A DNA stretch of 64,000 nucleotides. It comes from Saprospiraceae bacterium (lineage in GTDB: Bacteria > Bacteroidota > Bacteroidia > Chitinophagales > Saprospiraceae). Positions 1 to 8,824 of this stretch are shown piece after piece. Under the pieces are notes generated by a model. The model ran no database searches. It was not told the origin of the DNA and saw only the letters and a list, made by a program, of their open reading frames with translations. The translations under genes and the position numbers were made by a program. The stretch's first letter is position 1. Every line of letters begins with the position of its first letter. The DNA lies in contig JADKEB010000037.1 in the NCBI GenBank assembly GCA_016718205.1, forward strand, positions 120,491-184,490. Reading direction: 5' to 3'.

Positions 1-109
1 TTAGATACATCATTAAAAATGTAAAGCCATTTAAGTTTAAAAACTGTATGATTCTTTAATATTTAATTGATTATACATTATCTTAAATAATAATATAAAA
101 AATAAATTT

Positions 110-2497
110 ATGAGTAAGATAAAATTTTTATTTCTATTTATCGCTTTTTTTGTGTTTTGTGGATTACAGGCTCAATCAAAAAAAGCATTTCTTGTAGAAG
201 CTGAGAAAGCATTTGCAGAAAAAAACTATCATGGAGCTTTGGTTTATTTTGATGAAGCTTTGGCATATGATAAGACCGATGCAGCGATCATGTACAAAAC
301 TGCAGAATCGGCCAGACTGTACACTGCGTATGGATATGCCGCATCAAAATATCATGAGTTACTTGATACCATTAAGAGCAATCAATATCCTGATGCTGTA
401 TTCAGATTGGGCGAAATGTACCACAAATTGGGCATGTATGACAAGGCATCCATGTATTACAATCAGTATTTGTCTGAGTATGCTAATGACAATCAGCAAC
501 TGACCGGTGAATCCAGAAAAAATATTGCTGCTGTCAATAAAGCTAAAAGTCTTAGTCAAAATCCCGATCCCAACTTTAAAGTGGAGCTGATGGGCGAAGA
601 CATCAATACGACAGATGCAGATTTTGCAGCATCCGATCATAAAGGGACCATGTATTTTAGTAGCCTGAGATTTGAGTCGAAATCAAAAAACCTTAAGTAT
701 AAGCAGATAGCCAAGACCCTCATGAAAAAATCAGAAATGTCGCCTGAATTTGTTGGTCTCAATACTACACACGCCGACAGATCTGTTGCTAATTTTGCAT
801 TTAACGATGCGGGAAATAAGGTTTATTACAGCATTTGCGATTATGCTAATGGTTGGACACAATCATGCGAAATCTATGTTTCAGACATCGATCAAAATGG
901 TAATCTAACAAACGAAACCAAAATTGGCGAAGCAGTAAATCAAATAGGCTCAAGCAATACACAGCCTTATCCCGGCATTCATCTGACATCCGGCAAAGAA
1001 GGTTTGTATTTTGTATCTGATCGTCCCGGAGGATCCGGAGGAAGAGATATATGGTTCAGTGCCATGGAAAACAATACCTACACTTCAGCATCTCCTGTAA
1101 AGGAAATCAATACCGATAAAGATGAAATCACTCCATTTTATCATAAAGCATCATCCACCCTGTATTTCAGTTCTGAAGGCAGGGAAGGGTATGGTGGCAT
1201 GGATGTGTATAGTATTCCTTCCAGCAGTCCTGACATCACCCTCTTGCCTCCTCCTGTGAACACAAGCATGAATGATATGTACTATTATGTCAATCCTGAG
1301 GGCACACAAGGATATCTTACCTCAAACAGGACGGGCTTTTACAACCAGTTTACTTCATATGAAGCCTGCTGTATGGACATTTACACTGTAAAAATCGATA
1401 ATAAAATTGAGTTAGATGTATATACATTGCTTTATCCTGATGGTACCGACCTGACCGGCACTACTATATGCCTGTACGACGAAGATACTGGCAAACTCAT
1501 CCAATGTCTGACCAATACAGATTTGGAAAATAAAAAATCATTTATACTTGCACCAAACAAAAATTATAAAATCACTGCTACGAAAGATGGGTATACTACT
1601 GCAATGGAAAGATTCAGTACCAATAGTACTGATAAAAAATTAGTAAAAAAGCTTTACTTAGAACCCGAAAAACTCAGACTTGAAGTCTTCACATTTGACG
1701 AGAATACGAGAAAGGAGCTCATCGGAACCACTGTGACACTTATTGATCTTACTGATGGTAGTGTAAAAGAAATAGTAATCACAAATAATACATCCAATGA
1801 TTTCAAATTTGATGTGGTGAAAGGGCGTCAATACAAATTGACAGCATCAAAACCAGGTTATTCTTCTGTTTCCGAGACATTTAATACAAACAATGCCACC
1901 GGTGTCATCCGGAAAAATCTGTATCTACCATCTATGTTGCCATTATCTTTGTATTTTGACAATGATTATCCAAATCCAAGGAGTAATTCACCATCCACTA
2001 AGTTATTATATATCCCTCTTGCAACTGATTATCTGGCAAAAGAAGGTGAATATATCTCCAATTATACCCAACCTTTGTCAGGTGTAGAAAAAGATGCCGC
2101 AACTAAAGATTTGAGTATGTTTTTCCTAAATGATGTAAACCGAAGCAGAGAAAGATTGATAGATGTATGCAGATACCTGCAGTCAGCATTGGATAGTGGT
2201 GAAAAAGTTGAGTTGGAGATCAAAGGTTTTGCTTCGCCCAGAGCTAAGACAGATTACAATAAAACGCTAAGTAAAAGACGTATCAAGTCTGTAGTAAACG
2301 AATTGATCGCATATAATAATGGCGTATTGAAATCATACCTTAAGAACAAATCACTATTTTTCAAGGATGTTTCCTATGGTGAAGAAGCCGCTAAGTCTGG
2401 ATTGTCAGACAATCTGGATGACCGAAGAAATTCTGTCTATTACATAGGAGCAGCCAAAGAGAGACGTGTAGAATTATTGAGAATAAACATTAAATAA
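110..2497 (+). CDS. PorE-like TPR / PD40 propeller / OmpA-domain envelope protein
   Basis: Secreted 795-residue protein with a clear signal peptide (hydrophobic residues 6-19, cleavage near A21). The order of parts is TPR-like helices (about 25-140), a PD40/WD40-like beta-propeller (about 160-410; blade motifs LYFVSDRPGGSGGRD and LYFSSEGREGYGGMD), a carboxypeptidase-regulatory-like region (about 435-610) and a C-terminal OmpA-like peptidoglycan-binding domain (about 700-795, GFASPRAKTDYN...LSKRR). This is the architecture of PorE, a periplasmic component of the type IX secretion machinery that links it to the cell wall, but Bacteroidota carry many paralogues and I cannot say this is the core one. 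It lies 27 bp upstream of a T9SS type-B adhesin on the same strand, probably in one transcript, which suggests a role in presenting that protein. Confidence 0.8.
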   Translation: MSKIKFLFLFIAFFVFCGLQAQSKKAFLVEAEKAFAEKNYHGALVYFDEALAYDKTDAAIMYKTAESARLYTAYGYAASKYHELLDTIKSNQYPDAVFRLGEMYHKLGMYDKASMYYNQYLSEYANDNQQLTGESRKNIAAVNKAKSLSQNPDPNFKVELMGEDINTTDADFAASDHKGTMYFSSLRFESKSKNLKYKQIAKTLMKKSEMSPEFVGLNTTHADRSVANFAFNDAGNKVYYSICDYANGWTQSCEIYVSDIDQNGNLTNETKIGEAVNQIGSSNTQPYPGIHLTSGKEGLYFVSDRPGGSGGRDIWFSAMENNTYTSASPVKEINTDKDEITPFYHKASSTLYFSSEGREGYGGMDVYSIPSSSPDITLLPPPVNTSMNDMYYYVNPEGTQGYLTSNRTGFYNQFTSYEACCMDIYTVKIDNKIELDVYTLLYPDGTDLTGTTICLYDEDTGKLIQCLTNTDLENKKSFILAPNKNYKITATKDGYTTAMERFSTNSTDKKLVKKLYLEPEKLRLEVFTFDENTRKELIGTTVTLIDLTDGSVKEIVITNNTSNDFKFDVVKGRQYKLTASKPGYSSVSETFNTNNATGVIRKNLYLPSMLPLSLYFDNDYPNPRSNSPSTKLLYIPLATDYLAKEGEYISNYTQPLSGVEKDAATKDLSMFFLNDVNRSRERLIDVCRYLQSALDSGEKVELEIKGFASPRAKTDYNKTLSKRRIKSVVNELIAYNNGVLKSYLKNKSLFFKDVSYGEEAAKSGLSDNLDDRRNSVYYIGAAKERRVELLRINIK

Positions 2498-2524
2498 ACT
2501 GATTATTTTAAAAATAAATTTCAA

Positions 2525-5500
2525 ATGATGAAAAGTTTTAATATAATTGTAAAAACTGTTGTGTTTTTGCTGGTTAGTCTGGCAACAGCACATAAAGTGG
2601 ATGCAACTCACATTATCGGCGGAGATATCACTTACCGATACGTCAGCGGAAATCAGTATGAGATTACTCTGACTTTAAGAAGAGATTGTGCTTTAGGACA
2701 AGTAGATTTTGACAACCCCGCTTCTGTTGGTATATTTTCAGGTGTGAGCAATGCGCTCATCAGTGAAATCAGACTACCATTCATCTCCAGTGATACTATT
2801 GGAAAGACCCTGAGTAATGCCTGCGGAGTGGAAGGATTGGGAGTATGCGTGCAAGCGACAACTTACAAAACCATTGTAGATTTGCCATCTATACCCGGTG
2901 GATACATCATTGCATATCAGCGTTGCTGCAGAAACAGCAGCCTGAATAATGTGATCAATCCGCTTGAATCAGGGTCTACAGAATGGATTGCCATCACTGA
3001 AGAAGCCCTTGCATTGAAGAATAGTTCACCTAGGTTTATAACATGGCCGGATGTCTATATTTGTGCCAACAAGCCACTGATATTTAATCATTCAGCTTCA
3101 GATACTGATGGTGACTCTTTAGTGTATAAAATCTGTAATCCTTTTGATGGGGCATCATTTCAATTTCCTCAACCACAACCACCCGCTAGTCCACCTTATA
3201 ATCTTTTACAGTTCAAAAGCCCCTACTCCATAAGTGATTTGATGGGAGGTGTCCCATTGCAAATCAATCCGAATTCCGGCATCATAACAGCTAATCCAAA
3301 CCTTGTTGGCCAGTTTCTTATAGGCATATGTGTCGAAGAATACAGGAATGGCAGATTAATATCCACTGTAAGAAGAGATTTTCAGTACAATGTACGAATA
3401 TGCCTACCACCAATCATCGTAAACTTTACCCCGGAAGTCAATGACCCTTGCGACAGTCTTTCCTACGCCTTTAAAAATAATACAGAAAACGGCAATACAT
3501 ACGAATGGAATTTTAATTATCCATCAACAGACCCAAGATTCCTTTCAACAGCTCAAAATCCCACTTTTAAATTTTCTGAGCCTGGCAATTATAAAGTTCG
3601 GTTATTGGCAAGATCTTCCACGGGTGCGTGTGACAGCAGCCTTATAAAGGAAATAGTTGTAAAAAATGGAGGCAATTTTCCGATTTCACCTCTTGCTAAA
3701 AGAACAGTGGAGCTATGTACCGGTACTTCATTTGATATATTTGCAAAAGTGGACACCACCAATAAATATACATGGGCACCAACCTCTGGCTTAGACCTTT
3801 CCAATCCTTCCAACCCAAGATTTGTAGGGACACAATCAACAAAATACAGTGTGACCATCACCAATAAAAACGGCTGTTTTATCAAAGACAGTTTGGATGT
3901 AAAAGTGCTGGATAAAACACCTCCACTGGTTATCACGGGAGACAAAAATGTATGTTCAGATGCCAATCTAAGCGTGGCTGGTGGCAACGGAAGTTTTGAA
4001 TGGAGTAGTACGAGAGATTTCAAAACTATTTTAAGTTCGGCATCAAATCTTAAGGTAAAATTAAATGCAATCATCACTACATTTTATGTAAGAACTGTAA
4101 ATGGTGCCTGCGGGAATAGCCTTGACTCCATCGAAGTGATCGATCAATCCATTGATATTTCTATACCGCCCTCTAATTCATTTTGTAAAAATGGGCCTAA
4201 AGCCATAACAATAATCAATAATATAATTACTCATAACCTTACGTGGACATTTAGTGACCCTCGCGTACTATCTGCAACTGGAAATGTCATCACCATAAAA
4301 CTAAATAGTAATGACACTACATCGTTTGATATCAAAGGGTCAGTAAAAAATCAGTTTGGCTGTATCAAAGATATCATTATCCCAATAAGTGTAACCATAC
4401 CAAAGCCTGTGACATTTTCGGCAGTGCTGGAGTCTTGTAAAGATTATGCTATGTGTTTTGCGACAACAGGTACCTTTGACGGGAATTTACGTTGGAATTT
4501 CGGAACAGGACTTGCAAAAGATACGCTTGTCATGCGTGCCCCATGTTTTAAATATGAAAAACCGGGTACTTACACCATAACTGTTCAAAATGTTGGTACA
4601 GAGTGTCCATTTGATAATGTGACCAGCCAGATAATTGTGCCCGAAATCGGTGATTCGACCGTAAAAGTGACGGTTAAAAATGATGTGTGTGCAGGTGACA
4701 AAAATGTTTGTTTTACTATTATCGGAAAATATACAGGAAAGTTGTTATGGAATTTCGGCGACCCTGCAAGTGGCAACTCCAATACTTCTGATTTGGCTGC
4801 TCCATGCCATTTGTATTCGTCCTATGGCACATATACCATTACTTTAAGAAATCCGGATACAGTTTGTCCTTTCAAGGAAGTGAAGGAAACGATTACGATC
4901 ATTGAAAAATTTAAAATAAATCCCATTGCCGATCAGGTAGTGTGTGAAGGCAGTGAAGTCACTTTGACAGCCACATCCAATGGAACGGGAGCCACGTATA
5001 CATGGACAGATCAGACCGGAAAGGTCTTAGGCTCTGGTCCGACTTTAAAAGTCAAACCGATGAGCACCACGGATATCCTGTTAAAAGGTACCAATGGTAA
5101 TGGCTGCCAGGATTCCATAAGAACAAAGATCAGCATTTTCAAATTTGATTATACTGTCGATCTTCCCGCCATTATTTGTCCTCGTACTGACTATCAGATC
5201 AAGATCAATATAAGTAATCCACAAAATTACACCTTTGTATGGTCTCCGTCAGAACTCATCGTCAGTGGAGGAACAACACATCAGCCTATGGTAAGTGCAC
5301 AAACCGGTAAATCTTTGAGTGTAGTCATCACAGACAAAACTACAGGATGTAAAGAAACCAGAAATATCACACCAGATGTGAAAAGCCCGGTTGTAGCCAC
5401 TTTTACGGGAAAATTCTGTGCCAATCAGCAATCCGTGCTCACCCTCAATATAAGTAACCCGAATGACTATACCTACACATGGAGCCCGGCATCAGCCATA

Positions 5501-6139
5501 GTTTCAGGAGGAAATACCAATGCTCCTGTAGTCAGAGTCACCCAAGGTCAGCAAATTAAAGTAATCGTAAAAAATAAAACAACAGGTTGTGAAGAAGAGT
5601 TGACCTATACGGCACAGGTACAGCCTCCATTAGTAGTGGAATTTGTCGATCCCAATCTGGAAATCAAACAAGGAAAGACTGCCACTATCAGCATCAAAAA
5701 CCCTATCACAGGAGCAACCTACGTGTGGAATAACGGGGACAGAGGCACATCGATAACTGTTTCGCCCATCAACAATACCACGTATACAGTTACTGTCACA
5801 GATCGTGATGGTTGCGTCGGGACTGGTCAGATTACAGTGAGAGTAGCAGTAGTAGCTTGTACAGACAAAGACGAATACCTGCCCAATGCATTCACACCCA
5901 ACAGTGATGGTAAAAATGATATCCTTTTGGTAAAATCCAATGTAATCACTGAACTCGAGTTTGTCATTTACAACAGATGGGGTCAGGAGGTATTCAGCAC
6001 TACAAGGATAGATGAAGGATGGGATGGAACATTTGAAGGAAAACTCATGGCTCCCGATGTGTATGCGTATTACATCAGAGCCACATGTATCAGTGGAGAT
6101 CGGTTTTTGAAGAAAGGAAATGTCAGCTTGTTAAGGTAA
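2525..6139 (+). CDS. Giant PKD-repeat surface protein with CHU_C (T9SS type B) sorting domain
   Basis: 1204 residues. The signal peptide is followed by the THIIGGDITYRY start common to large Bacteroidota adhesins. The middle consists of PKD/Ig-like beta-sandwich repeats with recurrent motifs such as WNFG and YTWSP. The last ~88 residues (from about 1117, YLPNAFTPNSDGKND ... YNRWGQEVF ... WDGTFEG ... YYI) are a gliding-motility-associated CHU_C domain, the type-B T9SS export and anchoring signal. Expected location is the outer cell surface, with an adhesion or gliding-related role; the ligand cannot be read from sequence. It follows the PorE-like gene closely. Translation starts at the first of two consecutive ATGs; either is possible. 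Confidence 0.85.
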   Translation: MMKSFNIIVKTVVFLLVSLATAHKVDATHIIGGDITYRYVSGNQYEITLTLRRDCALGQVDFDNPASVGIFSGVSNALISEIRLPFISSDTIGKTLSNACGVEGLGVCVQATTYKTIVDLPSIPGGYIIAYQRCCRNSSLNNVINPLESGSTEWIAITEEALALKNSSPRFITWPDVYICANKPLIFNHSASDTDGDSLVYKICNPFDGASFQFPQPQPPASPPYNLLQFKSPYSISDLMGGVPLQINPNSGIITANPNLVGQFLIGICVEEYRNGRLISTVRRDFQYNVRICLPPIIVNFTPEVNDPCDSLSYAFKNNTENGNTYEWNFNYPSTDPRFLSTAQNPTFKFSEPGNYKVRLLARSSTGACDSSLIKEIVVKNGGNFPISPLAKRTVELCTGTSFDIFAKVDTTNKYTWAPTSGLDLSNPSNPRFVGTQSTKYSVTITNKNGCFIKDSLDVKVLDKTPPLVITGDKNVCSDANLSVAGGNGSFEWSSTRDFKTILSSASNLKVKLNAIITTFYVRTVNGACGNSLDSIEVIDQSIDISIPPSNSFCKNGPKAITIINNIITHNLTWTFSDPRVLSATGNVITIKLNSNDTTSFDIKGSVKNQFGCIKDIIIPISVTIPKPVTFSAVLESCKDYAMCFATTGTFDGNLRWNFGTGLAKDTLVMRAPCFKYEKPGTYTITVQNVGTECPFDNVTSQIIVPEIGDSTVKVTVKNDVCAGDKNVCFTIIGKYTGKLLWNFGDPASGNSNTSDLAAPCHLYSSYGTYTITLRNPDTVCPFKEVKETITIIEKFKINPIADQVVCEGSEVTLTATSNGTGATYTWTDQTGKVLGSGPTLKVKPMSTTDILLKGTNGNGCQDSIRTKISIFKFDYTVDLPAIICPRTDYQIKINISNPQNYTFVWSPSELIVSGGTTHQPMVSAQTGKSLSVVITDKTTGCKETRNITPDVKSPVVATFTGKFCANQQSVLTLNISNPNDYTYTWSPASAIVSGGNTNAPVVRVTQGQQIKVIVKNKTTGCEEELTYTAQVQPPLVVEFVDPNLEIKQGKTATISIKNPITGATYVWNNGDRGTSITVSPINNTTYTVTVTDRDGCVGTGQITVRVAVVACTDKDEYLPNAFTPNSDGKNDILLVKSNVITELEFVIYNRWGQEVFSTTRIDEGWDGTFEGKLMAPDVYAYYIRATCISGDRFLKKGNVSLLR

Positions 6140-6380
6140 GATATTGGATATAGCCAATGTTTGGTGGAGATGTAAAACAATAAATCTGTTGTCCATAGTC
6201 TCTGACTTTTGGACTTTTATATATCGGTCTCATGACCGGAGTAAATTGTCCACAACCGGTCAAAGACCGTAAGATAGGTTCCGTCAAAGTCAGGTAAGAC
6301 TTTGACAAACGAAGTTGATGTTACAACAGAAAATTAAATTTGCCGCTTGGAGCCAAATGATAAAAGTTTAAACTTACTCT

Positions 6381-6420
6381 AAGACTGACTCACAATGATT
6401 GCGGGTCAGTCTTTTTATTT
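6381..6420 (+). terminator. Rho-independent-like terminator after the adhesin gene
   Basis: The stem AAGACTGAC (6381-6389) pairs with GTCAGTCTT (6405-6413) across a 15-nt loop and runs into TTTTTATTTTTT. It lies about 240 bp after the adhesin stop and overlaps the last codons of the convergent SemiSWEET-like gene. The 240 bp between the adhesin and this hairpin show no gene. Confidence 0.7.
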
Positions 6421-6692
6421 TTTCTGATAACCACCAATATTAAGATGGTCTGAATAAGGGTAGCCAAACCATTGGAGATGGTGATAGCAACAGCATCAAA
6501 TCTGATACCATAAAAAAACCAAAATACAAAAATAAGCCACCATCCTATGACGTACCCCAATGAAAGACTGCTTGGCTGATGAGACTTAAATTCTTTAAAA
6601 ACTTGGATGCCGATGACAATATTGGCACCTATTCCCACTATTAAACCCGCAGTCTCAAAAAATCCGGCTGGTATGTTATCCAAAAAATCCAT
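6390..6692 (-). CDS. SemiSWEET / PQ-loop family small transporter
   Basis: 100-residue protein with three predicted membrane helices (about 11-30, 42-62, 68-88), the topology of bacterial SemiSWEETs, which dimerise to form a sugar uniporter. The centre SLSLGYVIGWWLIFVFWFFY matches the conserved loop and second helix of the family, and an Asn in the third helix (ISNG) matches the usual pore asparagine. Substrate is unknown; sugars are the family norm. The gene is convergent with the adhesin gene and its stop lies inside the shared terminator hairpin. Confidence 0.7.
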   Translation of the reverse strand: MDFLDNIPAGFFETAGLIVGIGANIVIGIQVFKEFKSHQPSSLSLGYVIGWWLIFVFWFFYGIRFDAVAITISNGLATLIQTILILVVIRKNKKTDPQSL

Positions 6693-6822
6693 TTTGATGT
6701 ATTTTGTATTTGATGGCCAAATGTAGATGGATTTTTAGAATAAATGATGTTTTAAGAATTTTAATCTAGTCTTTCTTGGAAAAAGTATCCATTGAAAGAC
6801 AAATGTAAACTATGCAGCCAAA

Positions 6823-6927
6823 TTATACCGACGAGAATTTATTTTGCAAATAATTCTGTCGCCATTATACTCAAAATGAATAAATTGATAAATTAAATTT
6901 TCGCAAACCAATTTATTTTGAGTATAA
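6823..6927 (-). repeat. Dispersed inverted-repeat element, copy A
   Basis: About 105 bp, AT-rich, with internal inverted arms TTATACTCAAAAT (6865-6877) and ATTTTGAGTATAA (6915-6927). The 29 nt at 6898-6926 recur exactly, on the opposite strand, at 29739-29767. The far ends also match (TTATACCGACGA at 6823-6834 against TCGTCGGTATAA near 29877-29888), so two copies of one element exist. Short non-coding elements of this kind fit a REP/MITE-like repeat. The rest of the 279 bp between flanking genes holds only the promoter area of the downstream gene. Confidence 0.65.
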
Positions 6928-6971
6928 TATAATATTTTTATCTTGCTTTAAATTATTCAATTCGACATAAA

Positions 6972-8549
6972 ATGAAACAATTGTTTTGCGTTTTTATAAT
7001 ACTTATAGTGCTTTGCCAGCTGGTATCTTCTCAGAAATATGATATTCTAATTCTCAACGGAAATATTTTTGATGGGTCGGGTCAAAAGTCTTTCAAAGCG
7101 GATATTGGTATCATAGGTGAAAAGATCACATTTATTGGAGATGCAAAAAACATGAAAGCAGGGAGAGTTATCAATGCAGACGGAATGGCGGTTTCACCAG
7201 GATTTATAGACCTGCATGCCCATTTGGAGCCTATCCTCCAGACACCTGATGCTGAAAGTCATGTCAGACAAGGTGTAACTTTAGCTTTAGGTGGACCTGA
7301 TGGAGGCAGCCTCTGGCCTTTTGGCAAAACATTAAAAAAGATAGCAAAAATGCCATTAGGAATGAATGTGGCATATCTGGCGGGACACAACACCATCCGC
7401 ACTAATGTCATGAAGCTTGACAACAGGGAACCCAATGCTGCTGAGCTTTCCAAAATGAAAAATCAGGTAGCCCAAGCTATGAAAGAAGGTGCATTTGGAC
7501 TATCTACGGGTTTAAAATATTTGCCCGGTACTTTTTCAAAAGTGGATGAAGTCATTGAACTTTCAAAAGTGGCAGCTTCGTATGGAGGATTTTATACTTC
7601 ACATTTGAGAGAAGAAGGACTGGGTCTGATCGAAGCAGTAAAAGAAGCAATTCTGATAGGAAAAGAAGCAAACATACCGGTCGTACTCACGCATCATAAG
7701 GCTATAGGCAAACCATCCTGGGGAAAAAGTTCCGAAACGCTGAAAATGGTGGATGCTGCCAATGTTTCGCGTCTTGATGTTCAGATAGATCAATATCCTT
7801 ATACGGCCAGCTATACCAGCTTATCCGTACTTATACCGTCATGGGCTCTGGAAGGTGGGTTGGAAGATTTCAGAGTTAGGATCAAAACACCGTCTTTAAG
7901 AGATAGCATCAAGCAAGGTATCATATTTAATATCCTGAATGATCGTGGTTCCGGAGAACTAAAAAGAATTCAATTCGGAAAAGTGGACTGGTATAAAGCT
8001 CTCGAAGGAAAGACACTAGAAGACTGGTGTCAAGAAAAAAAATTAGCACCAACACCGGAAAACGGAGCTGATCTCATCATTGAAGCCCAGACGAAAGGTG
8101 GGGCAGGCGCGATTTTTCATGCGATAGATGACGGCGATGTGGACAGAATCATGCAGCATCCCAAAACGATGATTGCTTCTGACGGAAGGTTATCGGTACC
8201 AGGTTTCGGTCATCCGCATCCACGCGCATATGGTACATTTCCAAGGGTATTGGGTCATTATGTCAGAGATAGAAAACTACTATCATTGGAGAATGCCATT
8301 CAGAAAATGACTTCCATGCCGGCAAAAAGGATGGGTCTAACTGATCGAGGTATGATCGCATCAGGTAATTATGCTGACATTGTCATTTTTGACCCTGCCA
8401 CTATCAAGGACAAATCTACCTTTGAGAAACCCCATCAATATCCTGAAGGTATCAAATTTGTCATTGTAAATGGTGTGATTACAGTTGATGATACTGTCTT
8501 TACTGAAAATCGGGCTGGAAAAGTGTTGTACAAACCAGTGAAAAAATGA
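6972..8549 (+). CDS. D-aminoacylase-like (N-acyl-D-amino-acid deacylase) amidohydrolase
   Basis: 525 residues with a signal peptide (first ~20 residues), so periplasmic or exported. Amidohydrolase-superfamily metal site: HAH at residues 82-84 (GFIDLHAHLE), later histidines in TSHLREEG and VLTHHKAIG, and the catalytic-type Asp in MIASDG. The HPHPRAYGTFPRVLG segment is characteristic of D-aminoacylases, which remove the acyl group from N-acyl-D-amino acids; dihydroorotase-like relatives are less likely. Length is normal for the family. A possible promoter (TTG...TATCTTGC) falls inside the repeat element just upstream. Substrate choice is inferred from family only. Confidence 0.8.
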   Translation: MKQLFCVFIILIVLCQLVSSQKYDILILNGNIFDGSGQKSFKADIGIIGEKITFIGDAKNMKAGRVINADGMAVSPGFIDLHAHLEPILQTPDAESHVRQGVTLALGGPDGGSLWPFGKTLKKIAKMPLGMNVAYLAGHNTIRTNVMKLDNREPNAAELSKMKNQVAQAMKEGAFGLSTGLKYLPGTFSKVDEVIELSKVAASYGGFYTSHLREEGLGLIEAVKEAILIGKEANIPVVLTHHKAIGKPSWGKSSETLKMVDAANVSRLDVQIDQYPYTASYTSLSVLIPSWALEGGLEDFRVRIKTPSLRDSIKQGIIFNILNDRGSGELKRIQFGKVDWYKALEGKTLEDWCQEKKLAPTPENGADLIIEAQTKGGAGAIFHAIDDGDVDRIMQHPKTMIASDGRLSVPGFGHPHPRAYGTFPRVLGHYVRDRKLLSLENAIQKMTSMPAKRMGLTDRGMIASGNYADIVIFDPATIKDKSTFEKPHQYPEGIKFVIVNGVITVDDTVFTENRAGKVLYKPVKK

Positions 8550-8580
8550 TGTTCCGGCACTTCGTAAAATGCTTTAGTCT

Positions 8581-8768
8581 TAGAGTATGTTTAAATTTTT
8601 ATTGCCTTAAAATCAATGTATTATGAACCTGACTTCAAAATAATCGCCTTATTTAGTTCACCTGCCCGTCTATATTATAGTTGGCAGGCAGGCTAAATGC
8701 GTTGATTATTTTATCGCCAGAACCATAATCTCTTGATTTACAACTAAGAAAAATTTTAAACATACTCT
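8581..8768. repeat. Inverted-repeat-bounded intergenic element
   Basis: A ~188 bp non-coding stretch between convergent genes, bounded by inverted arms of about 20 nt (AGAGTATGTTTAAA... at the left, ...TTTAAACATACTCT at the right). Nested pairing is visible inside (AAAATAATC-GC against GC-GATTATTTT, and CCTGCC against GGCAGG). It contains GGCAGGCAGGC at 8683-8693, an 11-mer that recurs at 11913-11923 and inside the hairpin of the mobile element. It could be a MITE-like element or serve as a two-way terminator. Confidence 0.55.
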
Positions 8769-8824
8769 TACAAAGTCAGGCCTTTGAATTAAAAGATTTT
8801 GGTATTTTCAGGAGACCCTTATTA

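Noticed and set aside
3589..4077. 162-codon minus-strand frame inside the PKD adhesin
   Set aside because: Antisense to a well-supported 1204-residue protein; no signal peptide or domain.
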